Assembly (NCBI GenBank): GCA_030680355.1
Contig: JAUXVF010000018.1
Coordinates: 50,832-114,831, forward strand
Source: Caulobacter sp.
GTDB taxonomy: Bacteria; Pseudomonadota; Alphaproteobacteria; Caulobacterales; Caulobacteraceae
Direction of reading: 5' to 3'
Length of the DNA: 64,000 nt
Below are positions 38,468-46,623 of this stretch, piece after piece. Made by a program: the position numbers and the translations under genes. A model generated the notes under the pieces. That model was given only the letters and a program-made list of their open reading frames with translations, was not told the origin of the DNA and made no database searches. Position 1 is the first letter of the stretch, and every line of letters begins with the position of its first letter.

Positions 38468-38994
38468 TCGAGACGCCGCGCCTTATCCTGCGTGGCTGGC
38501 GGGAGGCCGACCTTGAGCCCTGGGCGGCGCTGAACGCCGATCCGGAGGTGATGCGTCATTTTCCGACGACCTACAGCCGAGTCGAGAGCGACGCGATGGC
38601 GGCCGTCAACCAGACTCATATCGAACAGCACGGCTTCGGCCTCTGGGCCGTCGAGCGGCGCGACGACGGCGCCTTTCTGGGCTTTACCGGTCTGATGACC
38701 CTGCGCGAGTCCAACCCGCTGGCGCCGGGCGTCGAGGCCGGTTGGCGACTGGCCCGTCATGCCTGGGGACAGGGCTATGCGACCGAGGCCGCCCGGGCGG
38801 CGCTGGACTTCGGGTTCACGCGCCTGGCGCTGGCGACCATCGTCGCCTTCACGGCGGCCCCCAACCTGCCGTCGCAGGCGGTTATGGGGCGTCTGGCGAT
38901 GATCCGTCGGCCGGACCTTGATTTCGATCATCCGGCCGTGCCGGAGGGCCACGTCCTGCGGCCGCACCGGGTCTGGTCGGCGGCGGCTCCCTAG
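38464..38994 (+). CDS. GNAT family N-acetyltransferase
   Basis: 176 residues of the RimJ-like group: IETPRLILRGWREADLEP, the acetyl-CoA loop RHAWGQGYATEAARA, and HPAVPEGHVLRPHRVW at the end. It overlaps aguB by four bases, so it is the third gene of the agmatine operon. A role in acetylating a polyamine or related amine is suggested by position only; the sequence itself is of the protein or antibiotic acetyltransferase type. It overlaps the convergent phosphatase stop by four bases. Confidence 0.85.
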   Translation: MIETPRLILRGWREADLEPWAALNADPEVMRHFPTTYSRVESDAMAAVNQTHIEQHGFGLWAVERRDDGAFLGFTGLMTLRESNPLAPGVEAGWRLARHAWGQGYATEAARAALDFGFTRLALATIVAFTAAPNLPSQAVMGRLAMIRRPDLDFDHPAVPEGHVLRPHRVWSAAAP

Positions 38995-39737
38995 GCCGGG
39001 CAGTTCGCCGGCGTTCCGGCCTTGGCGGCTTCGGCCCTGGCCAGCGCCAGGTCCTTGAGAAACTCGGGATCGGCGTGCAGCCGCGCCACCGTCGCCGCGC
39101 CCATGGTCTGGCCGGCGATGATGTCACTGGCGAAGTGCAGACCGCAGACGGCGCGGCTCTCACCGAAGGCCTGGCCTCGCGCCAGGATCGCCGTGGCCCT
39201 GGCCGGTTCCACCTCGGTCAGCACCAGCGCCCAGGCCCAGCCGATGGCCGCATGGCCTGACGGGTAGGAGCCGTTGGTCTTCATCCAGTCTTCCCGCGGC
39301 ACGCAGATGGGAAGGCTGTCATCGACGATCAGGGGGCGTTTGCGATCGTAGTGGGCCTTGGCGGAGGAGACGCTGCGGCCGGCGTCGATCAGCACCCGAT
39401 CCATCATCCGCGACAGGACCGGCGTCTTCTCTTCGCTGATGGCGACGCCGGCGGCGCAGGCGAAACTGGCGTGCGCCTTGTCGCCGAACAGTTCGGCATC
39501 GGCGGTGGCCTGTGTCCAGCGGGCGGAGCCTTCGAGGGCGCGGCTGGCCCGGAAGGCCGCCATCTCGGCGGTCGCTCGGGGCGAGTCGGCCGCGGGCGGC
39601 GGACCGAGGATCACCATGCTGTCAGGAAGCGCTTCGGCGGCCAGGTAGCCGGAGGGCCGTTCGCCTTCGGCCATGACCGCCACGGTCATTGTCAGGGCGA
39701 TGGCGGCGCCCGCTGCGAGAGTTCCCAGTCTGAACAT
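38991..39737 (-). CDS. Class A (PhoN-type) non-specific acid phosphatase
   Basis: 248 residues with a signal peptide, hence periplasmic. All three PAP2-superfamily motifs are intact: KAHYDRKRP (Kx6RP), YPSGHA (PSGH) and SRAVCGLHFASD (SRx5Hx3D). Paired cysteines (FACAAG, PICVP, VCGL, ANCPA) suggest disulfides. It would release phosphate from phosphomonoesters. Transcribed away from the zinc operon, with the Zur-type promoter in the gap. Confidence 0.92.
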   Translation of the reverse strand: MFRLGTLAAGAAIALTMTVAVMAEGERPSGYLAAEALPDSMVILGPPPAADSPRATAEMAAFRASRALEGSARWTQATADAELFGDKAHASFACAAGVAISEEKTPVLSRMMDRVLIDAGRSVSSAKAHYDRKRPLIVDDSLPICVPREDWMKTNGSYPSGHAAIGWAWALVLTEVEPARATAILARGQAFGESRAVCGLHFASDIIAGQTMGAATVARLHADPEFLKDLALARAEAAKAGTPANCPA

Positions 39738-39818
39738 GATCGTCGCCCCGTGATTGTCTTCACCATCGACCTCAATGAAGCGAACGCCCGGGTCAAGCCG
39801 GAAGTGACCACGAGGGGA

Positions 39819-39847
39819 TTGACGACGTGGTATGTTATTTCATAACA
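39819..39847 (+). promoter_or_regulatory. Promoter of the zinc-uptake operon, overlapped by Zur box
   Basis: TTGACG at 39819-39824 is followed after 17 bases by ATAACA, the likely -10, which lies inside the Zur-type box. Repressor binding would block RNA polymerase directly. Confidence 0.55.
39834..39846 (+). promoter_or_regulatory. Putative Zur box 2
   Basis: GTTATTTCATAAC, a perfect GTTAT-N3-ATAAC palindrome, ahead of the barrel-protein, zinc-binding-protein and permease genes. It matches the box at 10989 in 11 of 13 bases. Confidence 0.75.
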
Positions 39848-39905
39848 ACGAATTCATCCTGCGGACCCGGCCTGTCGCCGGCCGCCACGGTTGAGGGTGC
39901 GGGCC

Positions 39906-41300
39906 ATGCGGAAAGCTCCAATGAACAAGACTATGTCCCGGGTCGGCATGCTGGCTGTTGTCGCCGTCATGGCGACGGCGCCGCGCCCGGCCTCGGCGGC
40001 CGAGGCGGACGTCGCCGCCATCCGCGAGGAAATCGCGGCCATGCGCGCCGACTACGAAGCCCGGATCGCCGCGCTTGAGGCGAGGGTGGCCGCCGCCGAA
40101 GCCGCAGCCAGCACCCAGCAGGCCTCGATCGCGGACCTGTCGGCGGACAGCGCCGCGCCCCTCGCCCTGACCCTCGATGACGGCCCCGCGCCCGCGATGG
40201 CCGGCCCCGCGACAGCGGCCGGCAACGCGCTCAACCCGGGCATCTCCGTGGTTCTGAACGGCAACTATTTCGCCGCCTCGCGCGACCTGTCCGCTAGCCG
40301 CATGCCCGGCTTCGCGCTTGGCGATGAGGCGGGCCCGCCATCGCGGGGCTTCTCCCTGGCGGAATCGGAAGTCACCCTGGCGGCGAACGTCGACCCCTAT
40401 CTCAACGCCAACCTGACCGTCGCCTTCGATGGCCAGGGCGAGGCCGGGGTCGAAGAGGCCTATGTCCAGACCACGGCCCTGCCGGGCGGTCTGACGCTTA
40501 AGGGTGGCCGCTTCTTCTCCGGCATCGGCTACCTCAACGAGCGGCATGCCCACAACTGGTCGTTCATCGACATGCCGCTGCCCTACCGGGCTCTGCTCGG
40601 AAACCAGTACGGCGACGATGGCGTCCAGGTTCGCTGGCTGGCGCCGACGGACGTCTTCCTGGAGTTCGGCGGCGAATGGCTGCGCGGCGACAGCTTTCCC
40701 GCCGCCAACGGCGCCAATGCGGGCACGGGAACCCAGACCCTGTTTGTTCATACCGGCGGCGACGTCAACGCCTCGTCCAGCTGGCTGGCGGCGGGTTCGT
40801 GGATCCACGCCAAGGCCGATGGGCGCGAGACCCTCGATCCCGTCTTCGGGCCGGATATCTTCTCGGGCGACACCGATCTGGGCATCGTCTCGGCGGTCTA
40901 CAAATGGGCGCCGGGCGGCAATGGCGTTCAGCGCAACCTGATGCTCAGCGGCGAGTATTTCTTCGGAACCGAGCACGGCCGGTTCAACGGCGCGCCGGTC
41001 GATGTCGATCGCGCCGGCTGGTACGCCCAGGGGGTCTATCAATTCATGCCGCGCTGGAGCGTCGGCCTGCGCTACGCCGAACTCAAGGCCGGCGACCCTG
41101 GCGCGGCGTTCGCCGGCACGACCCTCGACGATTTCGGGAACCGGTCGTGGAGCGCCACCGCGCTGCTCGAATACGATTCAAGCGAGTTTGGCCGGTTCCG
41201 CGCCCAGTACAGCCGCGACGAAAGCGACGTCCGGGCCAGTGACCAGCTGATGCTCCAGTACACCGTTGTCTACGGCCCCCATGGCGCCCACCGCTACTAA
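39906..41300 (+). CDS. Predicted outer-membrane beta-barrel of the zinc operon
   Basis: About 464 residues: signal peptide (MNKTMSRVGMLAVVAVMA then ASAA), a coiled coil at about 35-70 rich in Ala/Glu/Arg (IREEIAAMRADYEARIAALE), then a barrel-like region with alternating hydrophobic strands and a C-terminal aromatic residue (YGPHGAHRY). This layout resembles porins with an N-terminal trimerising helix; no TonB box or plug domain is visible. Start may be 39906 or 39921. Lying first behind the Zur-type promoter, it probably lets zinc or a zinc complex cross the outer membrane. I do not recognise the exact family. Confidence 0.75.
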   Translation: MRKAPMNKTMSRVGMLAVVAVMATAPRPASAAEADVAAIREEIAAMRADYEARIAALEARVAAAEAAASTQQASIADLSADSAAPLALTLDDGPAPAMAGPATAAGNALNPGISVVLNGNYFAASRDLSASRMPGFALGDEAGPPSRGFSLAESEVTLAANVDPYLNANLTVAFDGQGEAGVEEAYVQTTALPGGLTLKGGRFFSGIGYLNERHAHNWSFIDMPLPYRALLGNQYGDDGVQVRWLAPTDVFLEFGGEWLRGDSFPAANGANAGTGTQTLFVHTGGDVNASSSWLAAGSWIHAKADGRETLDPVFGPDIFSGDTDLGIVSAVYKWAPGGNGVQRNLMLSGEYFFGTEHGRFNGAPVDVDRAGWYAQGVYQFMPRWSVGLRYAELKAGDPGAAFAGTTLDDFGNRSWSATALLEYDSSEFGRFRAQYSRDESDVRASDQLMLQYTVVYGPHGAHRY

Positions 41301-41310
41301 GGAAACCCCC

Positions 41311-42213
41311 ATGATCCGATCCCTTGTTCTCGCGGCCGCGCTGGCCCTGGGCGTCAGCTCGCCGAGCTGGGCCCTCAGTGTCTTCGCCTGTGAGCCGGAG
41401 TGGGCGGCCTTGGCGACAGAGATCGGCGGGCCCAAGGTCACCACCTATACCGCCACCACGGCCTTGCAGGACCCGCACCAGATCCAGGCCCGCCCCAGTC
41501 TGATCGCCAAGGCGCGGGCGGCCGATATCGCCGTCTGCACCGGCTCCGAACTCGAGGCCGGCTGGCTGCCCCAGATCGTCGCGCAGTCGGCCAACCGGAA
41601 GATCGCGCCGGGCGCCGCCGGCTTTTTCGAGGCGACGCGCTATGTGCCCCTGCTGGAAAAGCCCGCCCGCCTCGACCGGGCCGAGGGCGACATCCACGCC
41701 GGCGGCAACCCCCATATCCAGTCCGATCCCCGGGTGATGATCCCGGTGGGCAAGGCGATGGCCGAGCGGTTCGCCCAGATCGACCCGGCCAACGCCGCCC
41801 TCTATCAGTCGCGCTACGCCGCCTTCGCGGTGAAATGGCAGGCGGCCCTGGACCGCTGGCAGGTCCGCGCCGCGCCGTTGCGCGGTCAGCCGATCGCCGT
41901 CCAGCACAAGACCTGGATCTATCTGGAAACCTGGCTGGGGCTGAAGCGCGTTGTGGCGCTCGAGCCCAAGCCCGGCGTGCCGGCTTCCAGCGGCTATCTG
42001 GCCCAAGTGCTCGGCGTTCTGAACAAAACCCCTGTCAAAATGATCATTCGCTCGGCCTACGAGGACGGCCGGTCGTCTGAGTTCGTCTCGCAGCGCGCCG
42101 GGGTCCCGGCCGTGGTGCTGCCCTACACGATCGGCGGCACCGCGGGGGCCAAGGACCTCTACTCGCTCTACGACGACACCCTCACCCGCCTGCTCGGGGC
42201 CCTGAAACCGTGA
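41311..42213 (+). CDS. Zinc ABC transporter substrate-binding protein (ZnuA-like)
   Basis: 300 residues, signal peptide (MIRSLVLAAALALGVSSPSWA). Cluster A-I zinc-binding protein with metal-binding histidines likely in DPHQIQARPS, GGNPHIQSDPR and VQHKTWIYLETW. A start at 41311 is preceded by AAGGAA. There is no histidine-rich loop of the E. coli ZnuA type. It is 10 bases after the barrel gene and overlaps the permease start by four bases. Together with the Zur-type box this supports zinc over manganese. Confidence 0.85.
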   Translation: MIRSLVLAAALALGVSSPSWALSVFACEPEWAALATEIGGPKVTTYTATTALQDPHQIQARPSLIAKARAADIAVCTGSELEAGWLPQIVAQSANRKIAPGAAGFFEATRYVPLLEKPARLDRAEGDIHAGGNPHIQSDPRVMIPVGKAMAERFAQIDPANAALYQSRYAAFAVKWQAALDRWQVRAAPLRGQPIAVQHKTWIYLETWLGLKRVVALEPKPGVPASSGYLAQVLGVLNKTPVKMIIRSAYEDGRSSEFVSQRAGVPAVVLPYTIGGTAGAKDLYSLYDDTLTRLLGALKP

Positions 42214-43001
42214 CCCTCAGCGCCATCGAACTCAGCATCCTGCTGCCGGCCTTTCTCGCCGGCCTGCTGGTGCTCTCCACCCACGTGCCCATGGGCCAGC
42301 AGGTGTTGAACCGCGGCATCGTCTTCATCGATCTGGCCATCGCCCAGGTCGCGGGACTGGGCGTGACGGTGGCCAGCGTGCTCGGCGCCGAACCGCACGG
42401 CTGGCACATCCAGCTGGCGGCCTGCACGGCCGCCCTCGTCGGGGCCCTGGCCCTGACCTGGACCGAGAAGAAATGGCCCGAGGTGCAGGAAGCCCTGATC
42501 GGCGTCCTCTTCGTTCTGGCGGCCTGTGTTGAGCTCTTGCTGCTGGCCAACAATCCGCATGGCGGGGAGCATCTGAAGGACCTGCTGGTCGGTCAGATCC
42601 TCTGGGTCCAGTCGCCCAGCCTGATCCCGATCGCCCTCTTCTACGCCGCGGCCCTCGCGGTCTGGTTCCTGCTGCGTCAGCGGCTCGGCCAGATCGGCTT
42701 CTATGTGTTGTTCGCCCTGGTGGTCACCCAGTCGGTGCAGCTGGTCGGCGTCTATCTGGTGTTCGCCAGCCTGATCGTGCCGGCCCTGGCCTCACGCCGG
42801 TTCGCGCTGCGCCTGAGGCTGGCGGTGGGTTATGCCGTTGGCCTGGCCGGCTATGTCGCCGGCTTGATCCTGTCGTCGAAGATGGATCTGCCGACGGGCG
42901 CCGCCATCGTGGTGACGCTGGTGGCCAGCTTTGTCGTGGCGGTGATCGCCTCGCTGATGGTCCCGGCCGCTCTGCGCGCCGAGTCGGAGCCGGCGCACTG
43001 A
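42210..43001 (+). CDS. Zinc ABC transporter permease (ZnuB-like)
   Basis: 263 residues with seven or eight transmembrane helices, of the ABC-3 metal permease family (FIDLAIAQVAGLGVTVASVLG, LVFASLIVPALASRRFA). It starts with GTG overlapping the previous stop (GTGA). No ATP-binding cassette gene lies within or beside the operon, so the energising subunit must be elsewhere or shared. An oddity is the shortish C-terminus without the usual histidine cluster. Confidence 0.85.
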   Translation: MTLSAIELSILLPAFLAGLLVLSTHVPMGQQVLNRGIVFIDLAIAQVAGLGVTVASVLGAEPHGWHIQLAACTAALVGALALTWTEKKWPEVQEALIGVLFVLAACVELLLLANNPHGGEHLKDLLVGQILWVQSPSLIPIALFYAAALAVWFLLRQRLGQIGFYVLFALVVTQSVQLVGVYLVFASLIVPALASRRFALRLRLAVGYAVGLAGYVAGLILSSKMDLPTGAAIVVTLVASFVVAVIASLMVPAALRAESEPAH

Positions 43002-43135
43002 GGAAAGGGACGGGCGCTCAAGGGCCTATCGTCGCGCCATTGAGGGACTCTGGCCCGCCTGTCGTCACTCCTCCTGTACCGGACCCGCCCCCGACCCTCG
43101 GGGGCGTCGCCGGTCAGCACAGACAGGACCTTTCG

Positions 43136-43303
43136 ATGAGCATTTCTCCCGTCGGCGCGCCGCCGCCGATCCGCACACCCGAAGCCGCCGAGCCCGCGGG
43201 GCCTGATCGTGTGAACGACCACGATGGCGATGACGCCGCAACGGTCGCGCCGCGCCAGACGCCGCCGAAGGGCCAGGGCACGGTTGTCGACAGGACGGCC
43301 TGA
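43136..43303 (+). CDS. Small Pro/Asp-rich protein
   Basis: 55 residues from ATG 43136 with AGGACC six bases upstream. It is a polar, disorder-like peptide (MSISPVGAPPPIRTPEAAEP, then VNDHDGDDAATV) without cysteine or membrane segment. The longer track ORF has an unlikely start. Convergent with the MaoC gene, and 134 bases after the permease. No known family is recognised, and it could be a non-coding shadow. Confidence 0.45.
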   Translation: MSISPVGAPPPIRTPEAAEPAGPDRVNDHDGDDAATVAPRQTPPKGQGTVVDRTA

Positions 43304-43312
43304 TCCGGGACC

Positions 43313-44164
43313 CTAGCCGAGCGTCGTCTTGCCGTTCTTGACGACGGTGACGCCCCGGTCCTTCACCCGCGCCTCGAAGGAGACCACGTCGCCGTCTTTC
43401 CACAGATCGACGGTGATCGTCTCGCCCGGGAAGACGGGGCTGGAGAACCGCACCTGGTGGCTCTTGATCCGCGCCGGGTCGAAGTCGGCGTAGGCCTGAA
43501 GCACCGCCCGGCAGGTGATCCCGTAGGTGCAGAGGCCGTGCAGGATGGGCCGCGGAAAGCCGGCGGCCTTGGCGAACTTCGGATCGGCATGCAGCGGATT
43601 GCGATCACCGCTCAGCCGGTAGATCAGCGCCTGGTCGGGACGGGTGGCGAAATCCAGCGACAGGTCGGGCGCCCGGGCCGGGACCGCGTGCGGCTCGGGG
43701 GCTCCGTCCGAGGGGCCGCCGAAATTGCCGTCGCCGCGGGCGAAGGTCGAACCGGTCAGGGTGGCGATGGCTTCGCCTGACCGGGCGTCCTTCAGCGTTG
43801 TCTCGACATAGATCACCGCGCCCTTGTCGCCCTTGTCGTAGACGCCGAGGATTCGACCCTCGGCGGTGATCTCGGCTTCGGACGGGAACGGCTTGTGGAA
43901 CTCGACCTTCTGCTCGCCATGAACGACCAGCAGAAAGTTGATGCCCATCTTGCCGAGGCTGGGCCCCGCGCCCCAGGCCACGGTCGTGGCCATGGTCGGC
44001 ACCGCCTTGAGGCCGCTCTCATAAACGAAGGGAAGTTCCTGTTCGTTCATGGGGTCGGCGCCCATGCCGACGCCCAGGGCGTAGAGCATGGTTTCGCGGT
44101 CCGTCCAGGCGAAGGGCTGGGGCTCGCTGGTGATCGTCAGAATCTCGGGGTAGGCGATAGGCAT
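43313..44164 (-). CDS. MaoC-type (R)-specific enoyl-CoA hydratase family protein
   Basis: 283 residues: a two-part hot-dog protein of the hydratase-2/MaoC family. The hydratase motif is YRLSGDRNPLHADPKFAKAA (Asp and His dyad), followed by GFPRPILHGLCTYG. Acts on enoyl-CoA in beta-oxidation or polyketide/PHA pathways; substrate chain length unknown. Divergent from the SapC gene. Confidence 0.9.
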   Translation of the reverse strand: MPIAYPEILTITSEPQPFAWTDRETMLYALGVGMGADPMNEQELPFVYESGLKAVPTMATTVAWGAGPSLGKMGINFLLVVHGEQKVEFHKPFPSEAEITAEGRILGVYDKGDKGAVIYVETTLKDARSGEAIATLTGSTFARGDGNFGGPSDGAPEPHAVPARAPDLSLDFATRPDQALIYRLSGDRNPLHADPKFAKAAGFPRPILHGLCTYGITCRAVLQAYADFDPARIKSHQVRFSSPVFPGETITVDLWKDGDVVSFEARVKDRGVTVVKNGKTTLG

Positions 44165-44323
44165 GGACGTCTCCCGGTGTTTTCTTCTTGCGGTGATTGA
44201 AGCGCGTTGACCCTAGGGACCGCAAGACGGGAGCTCGCATTGCCGGGGTGTTCCTGATCGGCTAGAAGCGCCGGCTTGACCTTCATCGCGGCTGAAACCG
44301 CCCGCAGCTTAAACGAGTCTCGA

Positions 44324-45112
44324 ATGGAACCGACCCAAGCCGATCCCGTCAGCGGCAGCCTCCTGTTTTACACGACTCCCGAGCCCCTGAGCCGCGAAGG
44401 CCACGGCGGCCTGGGCGTGCGTCGGCTGGACAAGCCTTTCCACTTCGCCGCGCCCGGCCATGTCGTGCCGCTGACCGTCGCCGAGTTCAATTTCGCCGCG
44501 ACCAGCTATCCGATCATCTTCGCCGGTCCCGAGCACATGCCGCTGGCGGTCACGGGCATCAACCCCGGCCAGAACCTGTTCGTCAACGAAGACGGCAGCT
44601 ACGTCGTCGGCGCCTATGTGCCGGCCTACGTCCGCCGCTATCCCTTCGTGCTGGCGACCGACGACGCCCAGGAGCGCATGGTCGTCTGCATCGAGCGCGG
44701 CGCCGACATCTTCGCCGACAAGAAGGACGCCGATACGCCCCTGTTCGACGAAAAGGGCGAGCCGTCGGAATACACCGTGGGCGCCATCAAGTTCTGCGAG
44801 GACTTCGAGACCGAACGTCGCCGGACCGAATCCTTCGCCAAGCTGCTCGGCGACCTGGACCTGTTTGAACAGCGCGACGCCACGTTCAACTTCCCCAACC
44901 AGGACGGCACGTCCCAGGCGGTGAAACTGGCCGACTACTTCGCCGTGTCGGAAGAGAAGCTCGCCGCCCTGCCGGCCGAGAAGCTCGCCGAACTGCGCGA
45001 CAGCGGCGCGCTGGAAAAAATCTACAACCACCTGACCTCGCTGGTCGGCTGGGACCGTCTGGTCGCCATCGCCAGCGACACCGCCGCCCGCAAGGCCGGC
45101 GTCGCCAAGTAA
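44324..45112 (+). CDS. SapC family protein
   Basis: 262 residues from MEPTQADPVSGS. The SapC domain occupies most of the protein (FHFAAPGHVVPLTVAEFNFA, YPIIFAGPEHMPLAVTG, VPAYVRRYPFVLA, GAIKFCEDFETER). The name derives from surface-layer-associated proteins; in Caulobacterales such genes are common and often lie near TonB receptors, but the biochemical role is unknown. No signal peptide. The track start 16 codons earlier is less likely. Confidence 0.88.
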   Translation: MEPTQADPVSGSLLFYTTPEPLSREGHGGLGVRRLDKPFHFAAPGHVVPLTVAEFNFAATSYPIIFAGPEHMPLAVTGINPGQNLFVNEDGSYVVGAYVPAYVRRYPFVLATDDAQERMVVCIERGADIFADKKDADTPLFDEKGEPSEYTVGAIKFCEDFETERRRTESFAKLLGDLDLFEQRDATFNFPNQDGTSQAVKLADYFAVSEEKLAALPAEKLAELRDSGALEKIYNHLTSLVGWDRLVAIASDTAARKAGVAK

Positions 45113-45126
45113 TATCCGCGCCCGGT

Positions 45127-45519
45127 TTACCGGGCGAAGATGCTGCGGGTCAGACAGGAAAAGACGAGGCGCCCGGCCTCGTCGAGCAGATCATGCTGGG
45201 CGATGACGATACCCTTGTCATCGCCCACCGGGTCCTTCCCCATCACCGTCATCCGTCCACGCAGCAGTTCGCCCGCGGGCGGATTTCGAGCCCAGCGCAG
45301 GGCGTCGACGCCCAGACGCTTGGTCTGGGGCCAGTCCGCCGAGGCGTGCGCCTCCAGGCGGGACCAGAGAGCGAAGATCATCGCGTCAGGCGCGCCGTCG
45401 TCGGTCTCCCAACCCGGTGCGAAGGCGCGTGCGAAGGTCTCCAGGGCCTGGGGGTCCACCGCCACCACGCCCAGGGTCACGACCTGACCGATCAGGATGT
45501 CGTCGAAACGTGCGGGCAT
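45127..45519 (-). CDS. MaoC-like hot-dog domain protein
   Basis: 130 residues from MPARFDDILIGQ. It shows the hot-dog order (FDDILIGQVVTLGVVAVDPQALETFARAFAP) with LRWARNPPAGELLRGRM and a final FSCLTRSIF, a shape common in MaoC-family thioesterases or dehydratases lacking the canonical Asp-His motif. It follows the MDR reductase gene by four bases, so the two are co-transcribed and may act on the same acyl-CoA. Confidence 0.7.
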   Translation of the reverse strand: MPARFDDILIGQVVTLGVVAVDPQALETFARAFAPGWETDDGAPDAMIFALWSRLEAHASADWPQTKRLGVDALRWARNPPAGELLRGRMTVMGKDPVGDDKGIVIAQHDLLDEAGRLVFSCLTRSIFAR

Positions 45520-45523
45520 GCGC

Positions 45524-46540
45524 TCAAGGCTCCGGCGATATACGGACGAGCAGCTTGCCGTCATGGTCGCCGGTGAACAGCCGCTTGACCGCCTCGGCGG
45601 CGTTTTCGAGCCCCTCGACGACATGGGCCTTCCACTTGATCTTGCCCTCGAGCACCCAGGGGGCCAGTTCGGCCATGCCTTCGGCCGCGCGGGGCAGGTA
45701 GTCGATGACGATGAAGCCCTTGATCAGGATCCGCCGCATCAGCACCCGGGCGAAGTCGCTGGGGCCGGGCACGGGCTCGGTGCTGTTGTAGCTGCTGATC
45801 ATGCCGCACAGGGGCATGCGGCTGAAGTTGTTCATGCGGGCGATCACCGCATCCATGATCTCGCCGCCGACATTCTCGAAATTGACGTCGATTCCGCGCG
45901 GGCAATGCCGGTCGAGGGCCGCGCCGACGTCCTCGTTCTTGTAGTCGATGGCGGCGTCGAACCCGAGGTCGCCGGTCAGCCAGGCGCATTTGGCGGGTCC
46001 GCCGGCGATGCCGACGACGCGGGCGCCCTTGAGCTTGGCGATCTGGCCGGCGATCGAACCCACCGCTCCGGCCGCGGCCGAGATCACCACCGTCTCGCCC
46101 GGCTGCGGGCGGCCGATATCGGTCATGCCGAAAAAGGCCGTCAGGCCGGTCGCGCCCAGCACGCTCATATAGGCCGTCAGCGGCACGCCGGGCAGGGTCG
46201 GGACCGGATTGGCCATGGCCTCATGGACGATGGAATAGGTCTGCCAGCCCGACAGGCCGGCGTTGACCACCTGGCCTTCCTTGATGCGGTCAGAGCGGCT
46301 GGCCTCGACCACGCCGATGGTGCCGCCGCGCATGACGTCGCCGACCTCGACCGGCGGCAGATACTGGTCCTGGTCGCTCATCCAGATGCGGTTGGTCGGG
46401 TCCAGCGACAGATAGACGTTGCGGACCAGCACCTCGCCCGGCTCGAGCGGGCGTAGGGGCGCGTCGACAAAAGCCAGGTCGCCCGGGGCGATATCGCCCA
46501 CCGGCCGCTTCTTCAGAACCCACTGGCGATTGCCCGGCAT
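45524..46540 (-). CDS. MDR-family NADP-dependent oxidoreductase (alkenal/one reductase-like)
   Basis: 338 residues from MPGNRQWVLKKRP, with GGAGGAATGTC ahead. Zinc-free medium-chain dehydrogenase of the leukotriene B4 12-hydroxydehydrogenase type: LSLDPTNRIWM, GVVEASRSDRIKEG, and the nucleotide loop VISAAAGAVGSIAGQIAKLKG. It reduces alpha,beta-unsaturated carbonyls using NADPH. Upstream of the MaoC-like gene with four bases between, and divergent from the DsbD-like gene. Confidence 0.9.
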   Translation of the reverse strand: MPGNRQWVLKKRPVGDIAPGDLAFVDAPLRPLEPGEVLVRNVYLSLDPTNRIWMSDQDQYLPPVEVGDVMRGGTIGVVEASRSDRIKEGQVVNAGLSGWQTYSIVHEAMANPVPTLPGVPLTAYMSVLGATGLTAFFGMTDIGRPQPGETVVISAAAGAVGSIAGQIAKLKGARVVGIAGGPAKCAWLTGDLGFDAAIDYKNEDVGAALDRHCPRGIDVNFENVGGEIMDAVIARMNNFSRMPLCGMISSYNSTEPVPGPSDFARVLMRRILIKGFIVIDYLPRAAEGMAELAPWVLEGKIKWKAHVVEGLENAAEAVKRLFTGDHDGKLLVRISPEP

Positions 46541-46623
46541 GACATTCCTCCCTGCACTGGCGGTGATCATGGCGGGCGAGCCGCCATTGTCGAGGGGGCT
46601 TGGCGCGCCATATAGCTGTGGGC

